Both the position numbers and the translations under genes were made by a program. A DNA stretch of 64,000 nt, taken from the NCBI GenBank assembly GCA_947568835.1, contig OX387609.1, forward strand, positions 18,125,208 to 18,189,207, given 5' to 3'. Positions 41,066 to 54,700 of the stretch are shown piece by piece (within the stretch, counting starts at the first letter, position 1; each line of letters begins with the position of its first letter). The stretch comes from Protonemura montana. Taxonomy: Eukaryota > Arthropoda > Insecta > Plecoptera > Nemouridae. The notes below the pieces were generated by a model, which was given only the letters and a program-made list of their open reading frames with translations, was not told the origin of the DNA and did not search any database.

Positions 41066-44000
41066 CCATATCCTGCCCCATGTCCTGCCCCAAGTCTTTT
41101 CATGACCTAACCTTATTCCTGCCCCATGTCCTGCCCCATGTACTGATCCATGTCCTTCCCTAATTTCCTGCCCCATGTCCTGCCTCATATCCAGTCCCAT
41201 GTCCTGCCTTATGTCCTGCCCCTTTTCTGCCCCATGTCCTGTCCCATGACCTGCACCATATCCTGCTCCAAATCCCGTCGCATGTCCTGCCCCAAATCTT
41301 GCCTCATGTCCTGCCTCATGTCCTGTCCTATATCTTTTCCAATATTATGCCCCATGTCCTGCCCCATGTCCTGCCCTATGTAATGCCCCATGTCCATCAC
41401 CATGTCCTGCCCCATGTCCTGGCGCATATTCTGCTCCATGTCCTGCCTCATAGTCTGTCCAATGTTCTGCCCTATATCCTGTCGCATGCATGCCTCATGT
41501 CTTGCCCAAAGTCATGTCCCATGTCCTGCCCTAATTCCTGCCCCATGTCCTGCCCCATGTCCTGCCCCATATCCTGCCCCATGTCCTGCCCCATGTCCTG
41601 CCAAATGTCAAAACGCATGTCCTGCCCCATGTACTGCCCCATGTCCTGCATCATGTCTTGCCCAAAGTCCTGCCCCATGGCCTGCCCCAAGTCCTGCCCC
41701 ATGTCCTTCCCTAATGTTCTGCCCCAAGTTCCATACCATTTCATGCCCCATGTCCTGTCGCATGTCCTGCCCTATGTCCTGTAACATGTCCCGCCCGATG
41801 TCCTGCCCCATGTCCTGCCTCATGTCCTGCCCCATGTCCTGCCCCATGTCCTTTCCCATGACCTGCACCATATCCTGCCACCAATCCCGTCGCATGACCT
41901 GCACCAAATCCTGCCCTATGTTCTGCCCCATTTCCTGCCCCATATCCTTTCCTATTTTATGCTCCATGTCCTGTAACATGTCCTGACCTATGTCATGCGG
42001 CAAGGCCTACCCCATATCCTGCCCCATGTCCTGCACAATGTCCAACCCCACGTCCTGGCCCATATCCTGCTTCACGTCCTGCTAGATATCCTGTCCAATA
42101 TCCTGCCCTATATCCAGTTGCATGCATGCCTTATGTCTTGTCCAAAGTCTTGACCCATGTCCTGCCCCATGTCCTGCTCCGTGTCCTGCCCCAAGTCCTG
42201 TCCCATGTCCTGCCTTAACTCCTGCCCCATGTCCTGCCGTTTTTTCTGCCCCGTGTTTTGCCCCATGTCCTGCCCCATGTCTTGCCCTATGTGCTGCCCC
42301 ATTTCCTGCCCCATATCCTTTCCTATTTTATGCTCCATGTCCTGTAACATATCCTGACCTATGTCATGCGGCAAGGCCTGCCCCATATCCTGCCCCATGT
42401 CCTGCCCTATGTAATGCCCAATGTCCTGCACAATGTCCTGCCCCACGTCCTGGCCCATATCCTGCTTCATGTCCTGCTACATATCCTGTCCAATGTCCTG
42501 CCCTATATCCTGTCGCATGCATGCCTCATGTCTTGCCCAAAGTCCTGCCCCATGTGCTGCCCCATGTCCTGCCCCATGTCCTTCCCTAATGTCCTGCCCC
42601 AAGTTCTATACCATTTCACGCCCCATGTCCTGTCGCATGTCCTGCCCTATGTCCTGTAACATGCCCCGCCCGATGTCCTGCCCCATGTCCTGCCCCATGT
42701 CTTGCCAAAAGTCCTGTCCCATGTCCTGCCGTATATCCTGCCCCATGTCCTGCCCCAAGTCTTTTCATGACCTAACCTTATTCCTGCCCCATGTCCTGCC
42801 CCATGTGCTGATCCATGTCCTTCCTTTATGTCCTGCCCCATGTTCTGTACTTTTTCATGCCTATGTCCTGTCGCATGTTCTGCCCTATGTCCTGTAACAT
42901 GTCCTGCCCTATGTCATGCGCCAAGTCCTGCCCCATATCCTGCCACATGTTCTACCCTATGTAAAGCCCCAAGTCCTGCACCATGCCCGCATGTCCTGCC
43001 CCTTGTCCAGTAACATGTCCCGCCCGATGTGCTGCCCTACGTCCTGCCCCATATCCTGCCCCATGTCCTGACCCTTATCCTTCCCCATGTCCTGCCTCAT
43101 GTCTTGCCCCATGTCCTGACCCATGGCCTGCCCCATGTCCTGCTCCGTGTCCTGCCCCAAGTCCTGTCCCATGTCCTGCCTTAACTCCTGCCCCATGTCC
43201 TGCCGTTTTTTCTCTTCCGTGTCCTGCCCCATGTCCTGCCCCATGTCTTGCCCTATGTTCTGCCCCATTTCCTGCCCCATATCCTTTCCTATTTTATGCT
43301 CCATGTCCCGTAACATGTCCTGACCTATGTCATTCAGCAAGGCCTGCCCCATATCCTGCCCCATGTCCTGCCCTATGTAATGCCCAATGTCCTGCACAAT
43401 GTCCTGCCCCACGTCCTGGCCTATATCCTGCTTCATGTCCTGCTACATATCCTGTCCAATGTCCTGCCCTATATCCTGTCGCATGCATGCCTCATGTCTT
43501 GCCCCATGTCCTGCCACATGTGCTGATCCATGTCCTTCCTTTATGTCCTGCCCCATGTTCTGTACTATTTCATGCCTATGTCCTGTCGCATGTTCTGCCC
43601 TATGTCCTGTTACATGTACCCGCCCGATGTCCTGCCACATGTCCCGCCTTATGTCCAGTCCCATGTCCCGCCTCATGTCCTGCTCCATGTCCTGCCCCAT
43701 GTCCTGTCCCATGACCTGCACCATATCCTGCTCCAAATCCCGTCGCTTGTTCTGCCCCAAATCTTGCCCTATGTCCTGCCCCATGTCCTGTCCTATATCC
43801 TTTCCAATATAATGCCCCATGTCCTGCCCCATGTCCTGCCCTATGTAATGCCCCATGTCCTGCACCATGTCCTGAACCAAGTCCTGTCCCATGTCATGCC
43901 CCATGTCCTGCCCCAAGTCCTGCCCCAAGTCCTTTCCCATGTCCTGCCCTAATTCCTGCCCTATGTCCTGCCACATGTCCTGACCCTTATCCTGCCCCAT

Positions 44001-47000
44001 GTCCTGCCTATGTCCTGCCCCATGTCCTGACCCATGTTCTGTTTCATGTCATGCTTAATGTCCTGTCGCATGTCCTGCCCCATGTCCTGCCCAATGTCCT
44101 GCCACATGTCCTGTCTCATGTCCTGCCCTATGTCCTGCCCCATGTGATGTACCATTTCATGCCCCATGTCTAGTCCCATGTCCTGCCTCATGTCCTGCCA
44201 CATGTCCTGCCCCAGGTCTTGTCCCATGACCTTCACCATATCCTGCCCCAAATCCCAACGCATGTCCTGCCCCTAATCCTGCACGATGTCCTGCCCCATG
44301 TCCTGCCCCATATCCTTTCCAAAATTAATCCCCATGTCCTGTTACATGTCCTGCCTTATTTCCTGCCCCATTTCCTGCCCCATGTCCTGCCCCATGTCTT
44401 GCCCAAAGTCCTGCCTTATGTCCTGCCCCATGTCCTGCCCCATGTCCTTCGCTAATGTCCTGTCCCAAGTTCTATACCATTTCATGCCCCATGTCCTGTC
44501 GCATGTCCTGCCCTATGTCCTGTAACATGTCCCGCCCGATGTCCTGCCCCATGTCCTGCCTCATGTCCAGTCCCATGTCCTGCCTCATGTCCTGCCCCAT
44601 GTCCTGCCCCATGTCCTGTCCCATGACCTGCACCATATCCTGCCCCAAATCCCGTCGCATGTCCTGCCCCATTTCCTGCCCCATATCCTTTCCAATATTA
44701 TGCTCCATGTCCTTTACCATGTCCTGCCCTCTGTCATGCGGCAAGTCCTGCCCCATATCCTGCCCCATGTCCGTCCCTATGTAATGCCCAATGTCCTGCA
44801 CCATGTCCTGCCCCACGTCCTGGCCCATATCCTGCTTCATGTCCTGCTTCATATCCTGTCCAATGTCCTGACCCATGTTCTGTCTCATGTCATGCCTCAT
44901 GTCCTGTCGCATGTTCTGCCCCATGTCCTCGCCCATGTCCTGCCCCATGTCTTGCCCAAAGTCCTGCCCCAAGTTCTGCCTCATATCCAGTCCCATGTCC
45001 TGCCTCATGTCCTGCCCCTTTCCTGCCCCATGTCCTGTCCCACGTCCTTCACCATATCCTACTCCAAATTCCAACGCATGTCCTGCCCCAAATCCTGCAC
45101 TATGTCCTGCCTCATGTCCTGCCCCATGTCCTGCCCCATGTCCTGCCTCATGTCTTGCCAAAAGTCCTGCCCCATGTCCAGCCCTATGTCCTGCCCCATG
45201 TCCTGTCCCATGTCCTGCCCTAATTCCTGCCCCATGTCCTGCCCCATGTCATGCCTCATATCCTGCCCCATGTCCTGCCCCATGTCCTGCCAAATGTCAA
45301 AACGCATGTTCTGCCCCATGTCCAGTAAAATGTCCTGCCCCATGTCTTGCCCAAAGTCCTGCCCCATGTTCTGCCCCATGGCCTGCCCCATGTCCCGCCC
45401 GATGTCCTGCCCCATGTATTCCCTTATGTCCAGTCCCATGTCCTGCCTCATGTCCTGCCCCATGTCCTGCCCCATGTCCTGTCCCATGAAATGCACCATA
45501 TCCTGCCCCAAATCCCGCCGCATGTCTGCCCCAAATCCTGCCCTATGTCCTGCCCAATGTCCTGCCCCATATCCTTTCCAATATTACGCCCCATGTCCTG
45601 TAACATGTCCTGCCCTATGTCATGCGCCAAGTCCTGCCCCATATCCTGCCCCATGTCCTACCCTATGTAATGCCCCAAGTCCTGCACCATGTCCTGCCCC
45701 ATGTCCTGGCCCATATCCTGCTCCATGTCCTGCCTCATATCCTGTCCAATGTCCTGCCCAATATCCTGTCGCATGCATGCCTCATGTCTTGCCCAAAGTC
45801 TTGCCCCATGTCCTGCCTCATGTCTTGCCCCATGTCCTGCCCCAAGTCCTGTAGCATGTCCTGACCTTATTCCTGCCCCATGTCCTGCCTTATTTCCTGC
45901 CCCATGTCCTGCCCCATGTCCTGCCCCATGTCTTGTCCAAAGTCCTGCCCCATGTCCTGCTACATGGCCTGCCCCAAGTCCCGCCCGATGTCCTTTCCCA
46001 TGTCCTGCCTCATGTCCAGGCCCATGTCCTGTCACATGTCCTGCCCGATGTCCTGCCCCATGTCCTGTCCCATGACCTGCACCATATCCTGCCCCCAATC
46101 CCATCGCATGTCCTGCCCCAAATCCTGCCCTTTGTCCTGCCCCACGTCCTCCCCCGTGTCCTCTCCCATGACCTGCACCATATCCTGCCCCAAATCCCGT
46201 CGCATGACCTGCCCCAAATCCTGCCCTATGTGATGCCCCATCTCCTGCCCCATATCCTTTCTAATATTATGCCCCATGTCCTGTAACATGTCCTGCCCTA
46301 TGTCATGCGCCAAGTCCTGCCCCATATCCTGCCACATGTCCTGCCCTATGTAATGCCCAATGTCCTGCACCATGTCCTGGCCTATGTCCTGGCCCATATC
46401 CTGCTCCATGTCCTGCCTCATATCCTATTCAATGTCATGCCCTTTATCCTGTCGCATGCATGACTCATGTTTTGTCCAAAGTCTTGCCCTATGTCCTGCC
46501 CCATGTTCTGCCCCATGTACAGCCCCATGTCCTGTCTCATGTCCTGTCCCATGTCCTTTCCCATTTTCTGCTTATGTCCTGCTTGATGTCCTACCTCATG
46601 TCCTGCCCCTAGCTTTCCCAAAGTCCTGCCCCATGTCCTGCCTCATTTCCTGACCCATGTCCTGCCATATGTCCTGACCCATGTTCTTCCCCATTTCCTG
46701 CCTCATGTCCTGCCCCATGTCCTGCCCCATGTCCTGCCTTATGTCTTGCCAAAAGTCCTGCCCCATTTCTTGCCATAAATCCTGCCCCATGTCGTGCCCC
46801 ATGTCCTGCCCCATATCCTGCCCCATGTCCTGCCCCATGTCCTGCCAAATGTCAAAACGCATGTCCTGCCCCATGTCCAGTAACATGTCCCGCCCGATGC
46901 CCTGCCCTATGTCCTGCCCCATGTTTTGTACAATTTCATGCCCCATGTCTTGTCGCATGTCCTGTCCTATGTCATGTTACATGTCCCGCCCGATGTCCTG

Positions 47001-47491
47001 CCCCATGTCCTGTCCCATGACATTCACCATATCCTGCCCCAAATCCCGTCGCATGTCCTGGCCAATATAGTTTCCGAAATTCGCCCCATGTCCTGTAACA
47101 TGTCCTGCCCTATGTCATGCGTTAAGTCCTGCCCCATATCCTGCCACATGTTCTACCCTATGTAATGCCCCAAGTCCTGCACCATGCCCGCATGTCCTGC
47201 CCCTTGTCCAGTAACATGTCCCGCCCGATGTGCTGCCCTACGTCCTGCCCCATATCCTGCCCCATGTCCTGACCCTTATCCTTCCCCATGTCCTGCCTCA
47301 TGTTTTGCCCCATGTCCTGACCCATGTGTTGTCCCAAGTCCTGCCCCTTGTCCTGTCGCATGTCATTCCTTATGTTCTGCCCCATGTCCTACCCCATGGA
47401 CAGCCCCATGTCCTGACCCTTATTTCCTGCCCCATGTCCTGCCCCATGTCCTGCCCCATGTCTTGCCAAAAGTCCTGTCCCAAGTCCTGCC
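41066..47491 (+). repeat. Super-unit U2 (6,426 bp)
   Basis: Seen: nearly a perfect copy of U1. Differences noted include AAATCTTTTCATG in U1 near 36,330 against AAGTCTTTTCATG near 42,758, and single-base differences near 37,092/43,518. The 83-bp deletion near 41,170 is shared with U3. Such high identity over 6.4 kb implies very recent duplication or an assembly artefact. Confidence 0.9.
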
Positions 47492-49716
47492 CCATATCCT
47501 GCCCCATGTCCTGCCCCAAGTCTTTTCATGACCTAACCTTATTCCTGCCCCATGTCCTGCCCCATGTACTGATCCATGTCCTTCCCTAATTTCCTGCCCC
47601 ATGTCCTGCCTCATATCCAGTCCCATGTCCTGCCTTATGTCCTGCCCCTTTTCTGCCCCATGTCCTGTCCCATGACCTGCACCATATCCTGCTCCAAATC
47701 CCGTCGCATGTCCTGCCCCAAATCTTGCCTCATGTCCTGCCTCATGTCCTGTCCTATATCTTTTCCAATATTATGCCCCATGTCCTGCCCCATGTCCTGC
47801 CCTATGTAATGCCCCATGTCCATCACCATGTCCTGCCCCATGTCCTGGCGCATATTCTGCTCCATGTCCTGCCTCATAGTCGGTCCAACGTTCTGCCCTA
47901 AATCCTGTCGCATGCATGCCTCATGTCTTGCCCAAAGTCCTGTCCCATGTCCTGCCCTAATTCCTGCCCCATGTCCTGCCCCATGTCCTGCCCCATATCC
48001 TGCCCCATGTCCTGCCCCATGTCCTGCCTAATGTCAAAACGCATGTCCTGCCCCATGTACTGCCCCATGTCCTGCATCATGTCTTGCCCAAAGTCCTGCC
48101 CCATGTCCTGCCCCAAGTCCTGCCCCATGTCCTTCCCTAATGTTCTGCCCCAAGTTCCATACCATTTCATGCCCCATGTCCTGTCGCATGTCCTGCCCTA
48201 TGTCCTGTAACATGTCCCGCCCGATGTCCTGCCCCATGTCCTGCCTCATGTCCTGCCCCATGTCCTGCCCCATGTCCTGTCCCATGACCTGCACCATATC
48301 CTGCCACCAATCCCGTCGCATGTCCTGCCCCAAATCCTGCCCTATGTTCTGCCCCATTTCCTGCCCCATATCCTTTCCTATTTTATGCTCCATGTCCTGT
48401 AACATGTCCTGACCTATGTCATGCGGCAAGGCCTGCCCCATATCCTGCCCCATGTCCTGCACAATGTCCAACCCCACGTCCTGGCCCATATCCTGCTTCA
48501 TGTCCTGCTACATATCCTGTCCAATGTTCTGCCCTATATCCAGTTGCATGCATGCCTTATGTCTTGCCCAAAGTCTTGACCCATGTCCTGCCCCATGTCC
48601 TGCTCCGTTTCCTGCCCCAAGTCCTGTCCCATGTCCTGCCTTAAATCCTGCCCCATGTCCTGCCGTTTTTTCTGCCCCGTGTTTTGCCCCATGTCCTGCC
48701 CCATGTCTTGCCCTATGTTCTGCCCCATTTCCTGCCCCATATCCTTTCCTATTTTATGCTCCATGTCCTGTAACATGTCCTGACCTATGTCATGCGGCAA
48801 GGCCTGCCCCATATCCTGCCCCATGTCCTGCCCTATGTAATGCCCAATGTCCTGCATAATGTCCTGCCCCACGTCCTGGCCCATATCCTGCTTCATGTCC
48901 TGCTACATATCCTGTCCAATGTCCTGCCCTATATCCTGTCGCATGCATGCCTCATGTCTTGCCCAAAGTCCTGCCCCATGTGCTAACCCATGTCCTGCCC
49001 CATGTCCTTCCCTAATGTCCTGCCCCAAGTTCTATACCATTTCATGCCCCATGTCCTGTCGCATGTCCTGCCCTATGTCCTGTAACATGCCCCGCCCGAT
49101 GTCCTGCCCCATGTCCTGCCCCATGTCTTGCCAAAAGTCCTGTCCCATGTCCTGCCGCATATCCTGCCCCATGTCCTGCCCCAAGTCTTTTCATGACCTA
49201 ACCTTATTCCTGCCCCATGTCCTGCCCCATGTGCTGATCCATGTCCTTCCTTTATGTCCTGCCCCATGTTCTGTACTATTTCATGCCTATGTCCTGTCGC
49301 ATGTTCTGCCCTATGTCCTGTAACATGTCCTGCCCTATGTCATGCGCCAAGTCCTGCCCCATATCCTGCCACATGTTCTACCCTATGTAATGCCCCAAGT
49401 CCTGCACCATGCCCGCATGTCCTGCCCCTTGTCCAGTAACATGTCCCGCCCGATGTGCTGCCCTACGTCCTGCCCCATATCCTGCCCCATGTCCTGACCC
49501 TTATCCTTCCCCATGTCCTGCCTCATGTCTTGCCCCATGTCCTGACCCATGTGTTGTCCCAAGTCCTGCCCCTTGTCCTGTCGCATGTCATGCCTTATGT
49601 CCTGCCCCATGTCCTACCCCATGGACAGCCCCATGTCCTGACCCTTATTTCCTGCCCCATGTCCTGCCCCATGTCCTGCCCCATGTCTTGCCAAAGTTCC
49701 TGTCCCAAGTCCTGCC
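47492..49716 (+). repeat. Super-unit U3, short form (2,225 bp)
   Basis: Seen: follows U2 at offset 6,426 to about 49,350, then continues as U2 shifted by 2,225. Relative to U2 it lacks 4,201 bp. The two source segments (about 42,893-43,110 and about 47,092-47,310) are similar to each other. U3 carries GCGCCAAG like the first and GTAATG like the second, which places the exchange between about 49,349 and 49,388. U3 is the most compact form of the super-unit here. Confidence 0.85.
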
Positions 49717-51751
49717 CCATATCCTGCCCCATGTCCTGCCCCAAGTCTTTTCATGACCTAACCTTATTCCTGCCCCATGTCCTGCCCCATGTGCTGATCC
49801 ATGTCCTTCCCTAATGTCCTGCCCCATGTTCTGTACTATTTACTGCCTATGTCCTGTCGCATGTCCTGCCCTATAACCTGTTACATGTCCCGCCCGATGT
49901 CCTGCCCCATGTCCTGCCTCATTACCAGTCCCATGTCCTTCCTCATGTCCTGGCCCTTTCCTGCCCCTTGTCCTGTCCCATGACCTGCACTATATCCTGC
50001 TCCAAATCCCGTCGCATGTCCTGCCCCAAATCTTGCCTCATGTCCTGCCTCATGTCCTGTCCTATATCCTTTCCAATATTATGCCCCATGTCCTGCCCCA
50101 TGTCCTGCCCTATGTAATGCCCCATGTCCTGCACCATGTCCTGCCCCATGTCCTGGCGCATATTCTGCTCCATGTCCTGCCTCATAGTCTGTCCAATGTT
50201 CTGCCCTATATCCTGTCGCATGCATGCCTCATGTCTTGCCCAAAGTCCTGTCCCATGTCCTGCCCTAATTCCTGCCCCATGTCCTGCCCCATGTCCTGCC
50301 CCATATCCTGCCCCATGTCCTGCCCCATGTCCTGCCAAATGTCAAAAGGCATGTCCTGCCCCATGTACTGGCCCATGTCCTGCCCTATGTCTTGCAAAAA
50401 GTCCTGCCCCAAGTTCTGCCTCATGTCCAGCCCCATGTCCTGTCCCATGTCCGGGCCTATGTCCTGCCCCACGGCCTGCCTCATGTTGATCCATTTCCTG
50501 CCCCATATCCTGCCCACGTTCTGTCTCATGTGTTGGTCCAAGTCCTGCCCCTTGTCCTGTCGCATTTTCATGCCTCATGTTCTGCCTCATGTCTTGCAAA
50601 ATGTCCTGCCCCATGTCCTGCCCCATGTCCTTCCCCATGTCCTGCCCCATGGCCTGCCCCAAGTCCTGTCCTATGTCCTGCCCTAAATCCAGCCCCATGT
50701 CCTGCCCCATGTCCTGCCCCTAAATATTGCCCCATGTCCTGCCCCATGTCCTTCCAAATGTCAAAACGCATGTCCTGCCCCATGTCCAGTAACATGTCCC
50801 GCCCGATGTCCTGCCCTATGTTCTGCCCCATGTTCTGTACCATTTCATGCCCCATGTCTTGTCGCATGTCCTGTCCTATGTCCTGTAACATGTCCCGCCC
50901 GAAGTCCTGCCCCATGTTCTGTCCCATGACATCCACATTATACTGCCCCAAATCCCGTCGCATGTCCTGCCCCATATCCTTTCCAATATTACGCCCCATG
51001 TCCTGCCCCATGTCCTTCCCCATGTCTTGCCAAAAGTCCTGTCCCAAGTCCTGCCCCATATCCTGCCCCATGTCCTGCCCCAAGTCTTTTCATGACCTAA
51101 CCTTATTCCTGCCCCATGTCCTGCCCTATGTGCTGCCCCATGTCCTTCCCTAATGTCCTGCCCCATGTTCTGTACTATTTCATGACTATGTCCTGTCGCA
51201 TGGCCTGCCCTATGTCCTGTAACATGTCCCGCCCGATGTCCTGCCCCATGTCCTGCCTCATATCCAGTCCCATGTCCTGCCTCATGTCCTGCCCCTTTCC
51301 TGACCCATGTCCTGTCCCATGACCTGCACCATATCCTGCTCCAAATCCCGTCGCATGTCCTGCCCCAAATCTTGCCCTATGTCCTGCCCCATGTCCTGCC
51401 TCATATCCAGTCCCATGTTCTGCCCCATGTCCTGCCCCATGTCCTGCCCTATGTAATGCCCCATATCCTGCCCCATGTCCTGCCCCTTGTCCTGCCAAAT
51501 GTCAAAACGCTTGTCCTGCCCCATGTACTGCCCCATGTCCTGCATCATGTCCTGCCCAAAGTCCTGCCCCATGTCCTGCCCCTGTCCTGTCGCACGTCGT
51601 GACTCAAGTCCTGCCCCATGTCCTGCCCCATGGACAGCCCCATGTCCAGACCCTTATTTCCTGCCCCATGTCCTGCCCTATGTCCTGCCCCATGTCTTGC
51701 CAAAAGTCCTGTCCCTTGTCCTGCCCCATATCCTGCCCCATGTCCTGCCCC
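49717..51751 (+). repeat. Super-unit U4, left arm
   Basis: Seen: 49,717 to about 50,366 follows the left arm of U1 without the 83-bp deletion. At the GTACTGGCCC variant (about 50,367) it switches to A-type order (as from 9,911) for about 250 bp. The part 50,620-51,751 is a mixture of A-type and U-type marker blocks, including an anchor copy near 51,085. No gene is visible. Confidence 0.75.
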
Positions 51752-54700
51752 CAAGTCATTTCATGGCCTAACCTTATTCCTGCCCCATGTTCTGCCCTAT
51801 GTGCTGCCCCATGTCCTTCCCTAATGTCCTGTCCCATTTTCTGTACCATTTCATGCCTATGTCCTGTCGCTTGTCCTGCCCTTTGTCCTGTTACATGTCT
51901 CATCCGATGTCCTGCCCCATATCCTGTCCCATGACCTGCACCATATCCTGCTCCAAATCCCGTCGCATGTCCTGCCCCAAATCTTGCCCTATGTCCTGCC
52001 CCATGTCCTGTCCTATTTCCTTTCCAACATAATGCCCCATGTCCTGCCCCATGTCCTGCCCTATGTAATGCCCAATGTCCTGCACCATGTCCTGCCCCAT
52101 GTCCTGGCCCATATTCTGCTCCATGTCCCGCCTCATAGTCTGTCCAATGTCCTGCCCCATGTCCTGCCCCATGTCCTTCCCCAAGTCCTGCTCCAAGTCC
52201 TGTCCCATGTCCTGCCCTAATTCCTGCCCCATGTCCTGCCACATGTCCTGACCCTTATCCTGCCCCATGTCCTGCCCCGTGTCTTGCCCCATGTCCTGCC
52301 CCAAGTCCTAACCCATGTCCTGCCCTTATTCCTGCCCCATGTCCTGCCTTATTTGCTGCCCCATGTCCTGCCCCATGTCCTGCCTCATGTCCTGCCCCAA
52401 GTCCTGTGCCATGTCCTGCCCTAATTCCTGCCCCATGTTCTGCCCCATGTCCTGGCCCATGTCCTGCCCCATGTTTTGCCCAAAGTCCTGCCCCAAGTTC
52501 TGCCTCATGTCCAGCTTCATATCCTGTCCCATGTCCTGGCCTGTGTCCTGCCCCATGGCCTGCCTCGTGTTGATCCATGTCCTGCCCCATATCTTGCCCA
52601 TGTTCTGTCTCATGTGTTGGTCTAAGTCCTGCCCCTTGCCCTGTTGCCTTTTCATGCCTCATGTCCTGCCCCATTTCCTGCCCCATGTACAGCCCCATGT
52701 CCTGCCCCAAGTCCTGTCCCATGTCCTGCCCTTATTCCTGCCCCATGTCCTGCCCCATGTCCTGACCCTTATCCTGCCTCATGTCCTGCCCCATGTCCTG
52801 CCCCAATTCCCGTCCCATGTCCTGCCCTAATTTCTGCCCCATGTCCTGCCCCATGTCCTGACCCTTGTCCTGCCCTAATTCCTGCCCCATGTCCTGCCCC
52901 ATGTCCTGCCTCATATCCTGCCCCATGTCCTGCCCCATGTCCTGCCAAATGTCAAAACGCATGTTCTGCCCCATGTCCAGTAAAATGTCCCGCCCGATGT
53001 CCTGCCCTTTGTCCTGCCCCATGTCCTGCCCCATGTCTTGCCCAAAGTCCTGCCCCATGTTCTGCCCCATGGCCTGCCCCATGTCCCGCCCGATGTCCTG
53101 CCCCATGTCCTGCCTCATGTCCAGTCCCATGTCCTGCCTCATGTCCTGCCCCATGTCCTGCCCCATGTCCTGCCAAATGTCAAAACGCATGTTCTGCCCC
53201 ATGTCCAGTAAAATGTCCCGCCCGATGTCCTGCCCTTTGACCTGCCCCATGTCCTGCCCCATGTCTTGCCCAAAGTCCTGCCCCATGACCTGCACCATAT
53301 CCTGCCCCAAATCCCGTCGCATGTCTGCCCCAAATCCTGCCCTATGTCCTGCCCCATGTCCTGCCCCATATCCTTTTCAATATTACGCCCCATGTCCTGT
53401 AACATGTCCTGCCCTATGTCATGCGCCAAGTCCTGCCCCATATCCTGCCCCATGTCCTGGCCCGTATCCTGCTCCATGTCCTGCCTCATATCCTGTCCAA
53501 TGTCCTGCCCAATATCCTGTCGCATGCATGCCTCATGTCTTGCCCAAAGTCTTGCCCCATGTCCTGCCCCATGTCCTGCCCCATGTCCTGCCCCAAGTCC
53601 TGTCCCTTGTCCTGCCCTTATTCCTGCCCCATGTCCTGCCTTATCTCCTGCCCCATGTCCTGCCCCATGTCCTGCCCCATGTCCTGCCTCATGTCCAGGC
53701 CCATGTCCTGTCTCATGTCCTGCCCCATGTCCTGCCCCATGTCCTGTCCCATGACCTGCAACATATCCTGCCCCCAATCCCGTCGCATGTCCTGCCCCAA
53801 ATCCTGCCCTTTGTCCTGCCGCATGTCCTGCCCCGTGTCCTCTCCCATGACCTGCACCATATCCTGCCCCAAATCCCGTCGCATGTCCTGCCCCAAATCC
53901 TGCCCTATGTGATGCCCCATCTCCTGCCCCATATCCTTTTCAATATTATGCCCCATGTCCTGTAACATGTCCTGCCCTATGTCATGCGCCAAGTCCTGCC
54001 CCATATCCTGCCACATGTCCTGCCCTATGTAATGCCCAATGTCCTGCACCATGACCTGCCCCATGTCCTGGCCATATCCTGCTCCATGTCCTGGCTTATA
54101 TCCTATCCAATGTCCTGCCCTTTATCCTGTCGCATGCATGACTCATGTCTTGTCCAAAGTCTTGCCCTATGTCCTGCCCCATGTTCTGCCTCATGTCCTG
54201 CCCCAAGTCCTGTCCCATGTCCTGCCCTAATGCCTGCGCCATGTTCTGCCTTATTTGCTGCCCCATGTCCTGCCCCATGTCCTGCCCCATGTCTTGCCCA
54301 AAGTCCTGCTCCATGTCCTGCCCCATGTCCTACACATTTCCTGCCCCATGTCCTGCCCCAAGTCCTTCTCTCATGTCCTGCCCTAATTCCTGCCCTGTGT
54401 CCTGCCCCATGTCCTGCCCCATGTCTTGCCCCATGTCCTGACCCAAGTTCTGTCTCATGTCATGCGTCATGTCCTAACGCATGTTCTGCCCCATGTCCTG
54501 GCTCATGTCCTGCCACATGTCCTGCCCCATGTTCTGCCCCATGTCCTGCGCCATGTCCTGTCTCATGTTCTGACCCATGTTCTGTCTCTTGTCGTGCCTC
54601 ATGTCCTGTCGCATGTTCTGCCCCATGTCCTGGCCCATGTCCTGCCCCATGTCTTGCCCAAAGTCCTGCCCCAAGTTCTGCCTCATGTCCAGCCCCATGT

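Noticed and set aside
52865-53965. 366-codon open frame and its shorter partner at 58,042-59,034
   Set aside because: Same cause. The two differ by a 108-bp monomer block that simply adds or removes tetrapeptides, with no sign of constraint.
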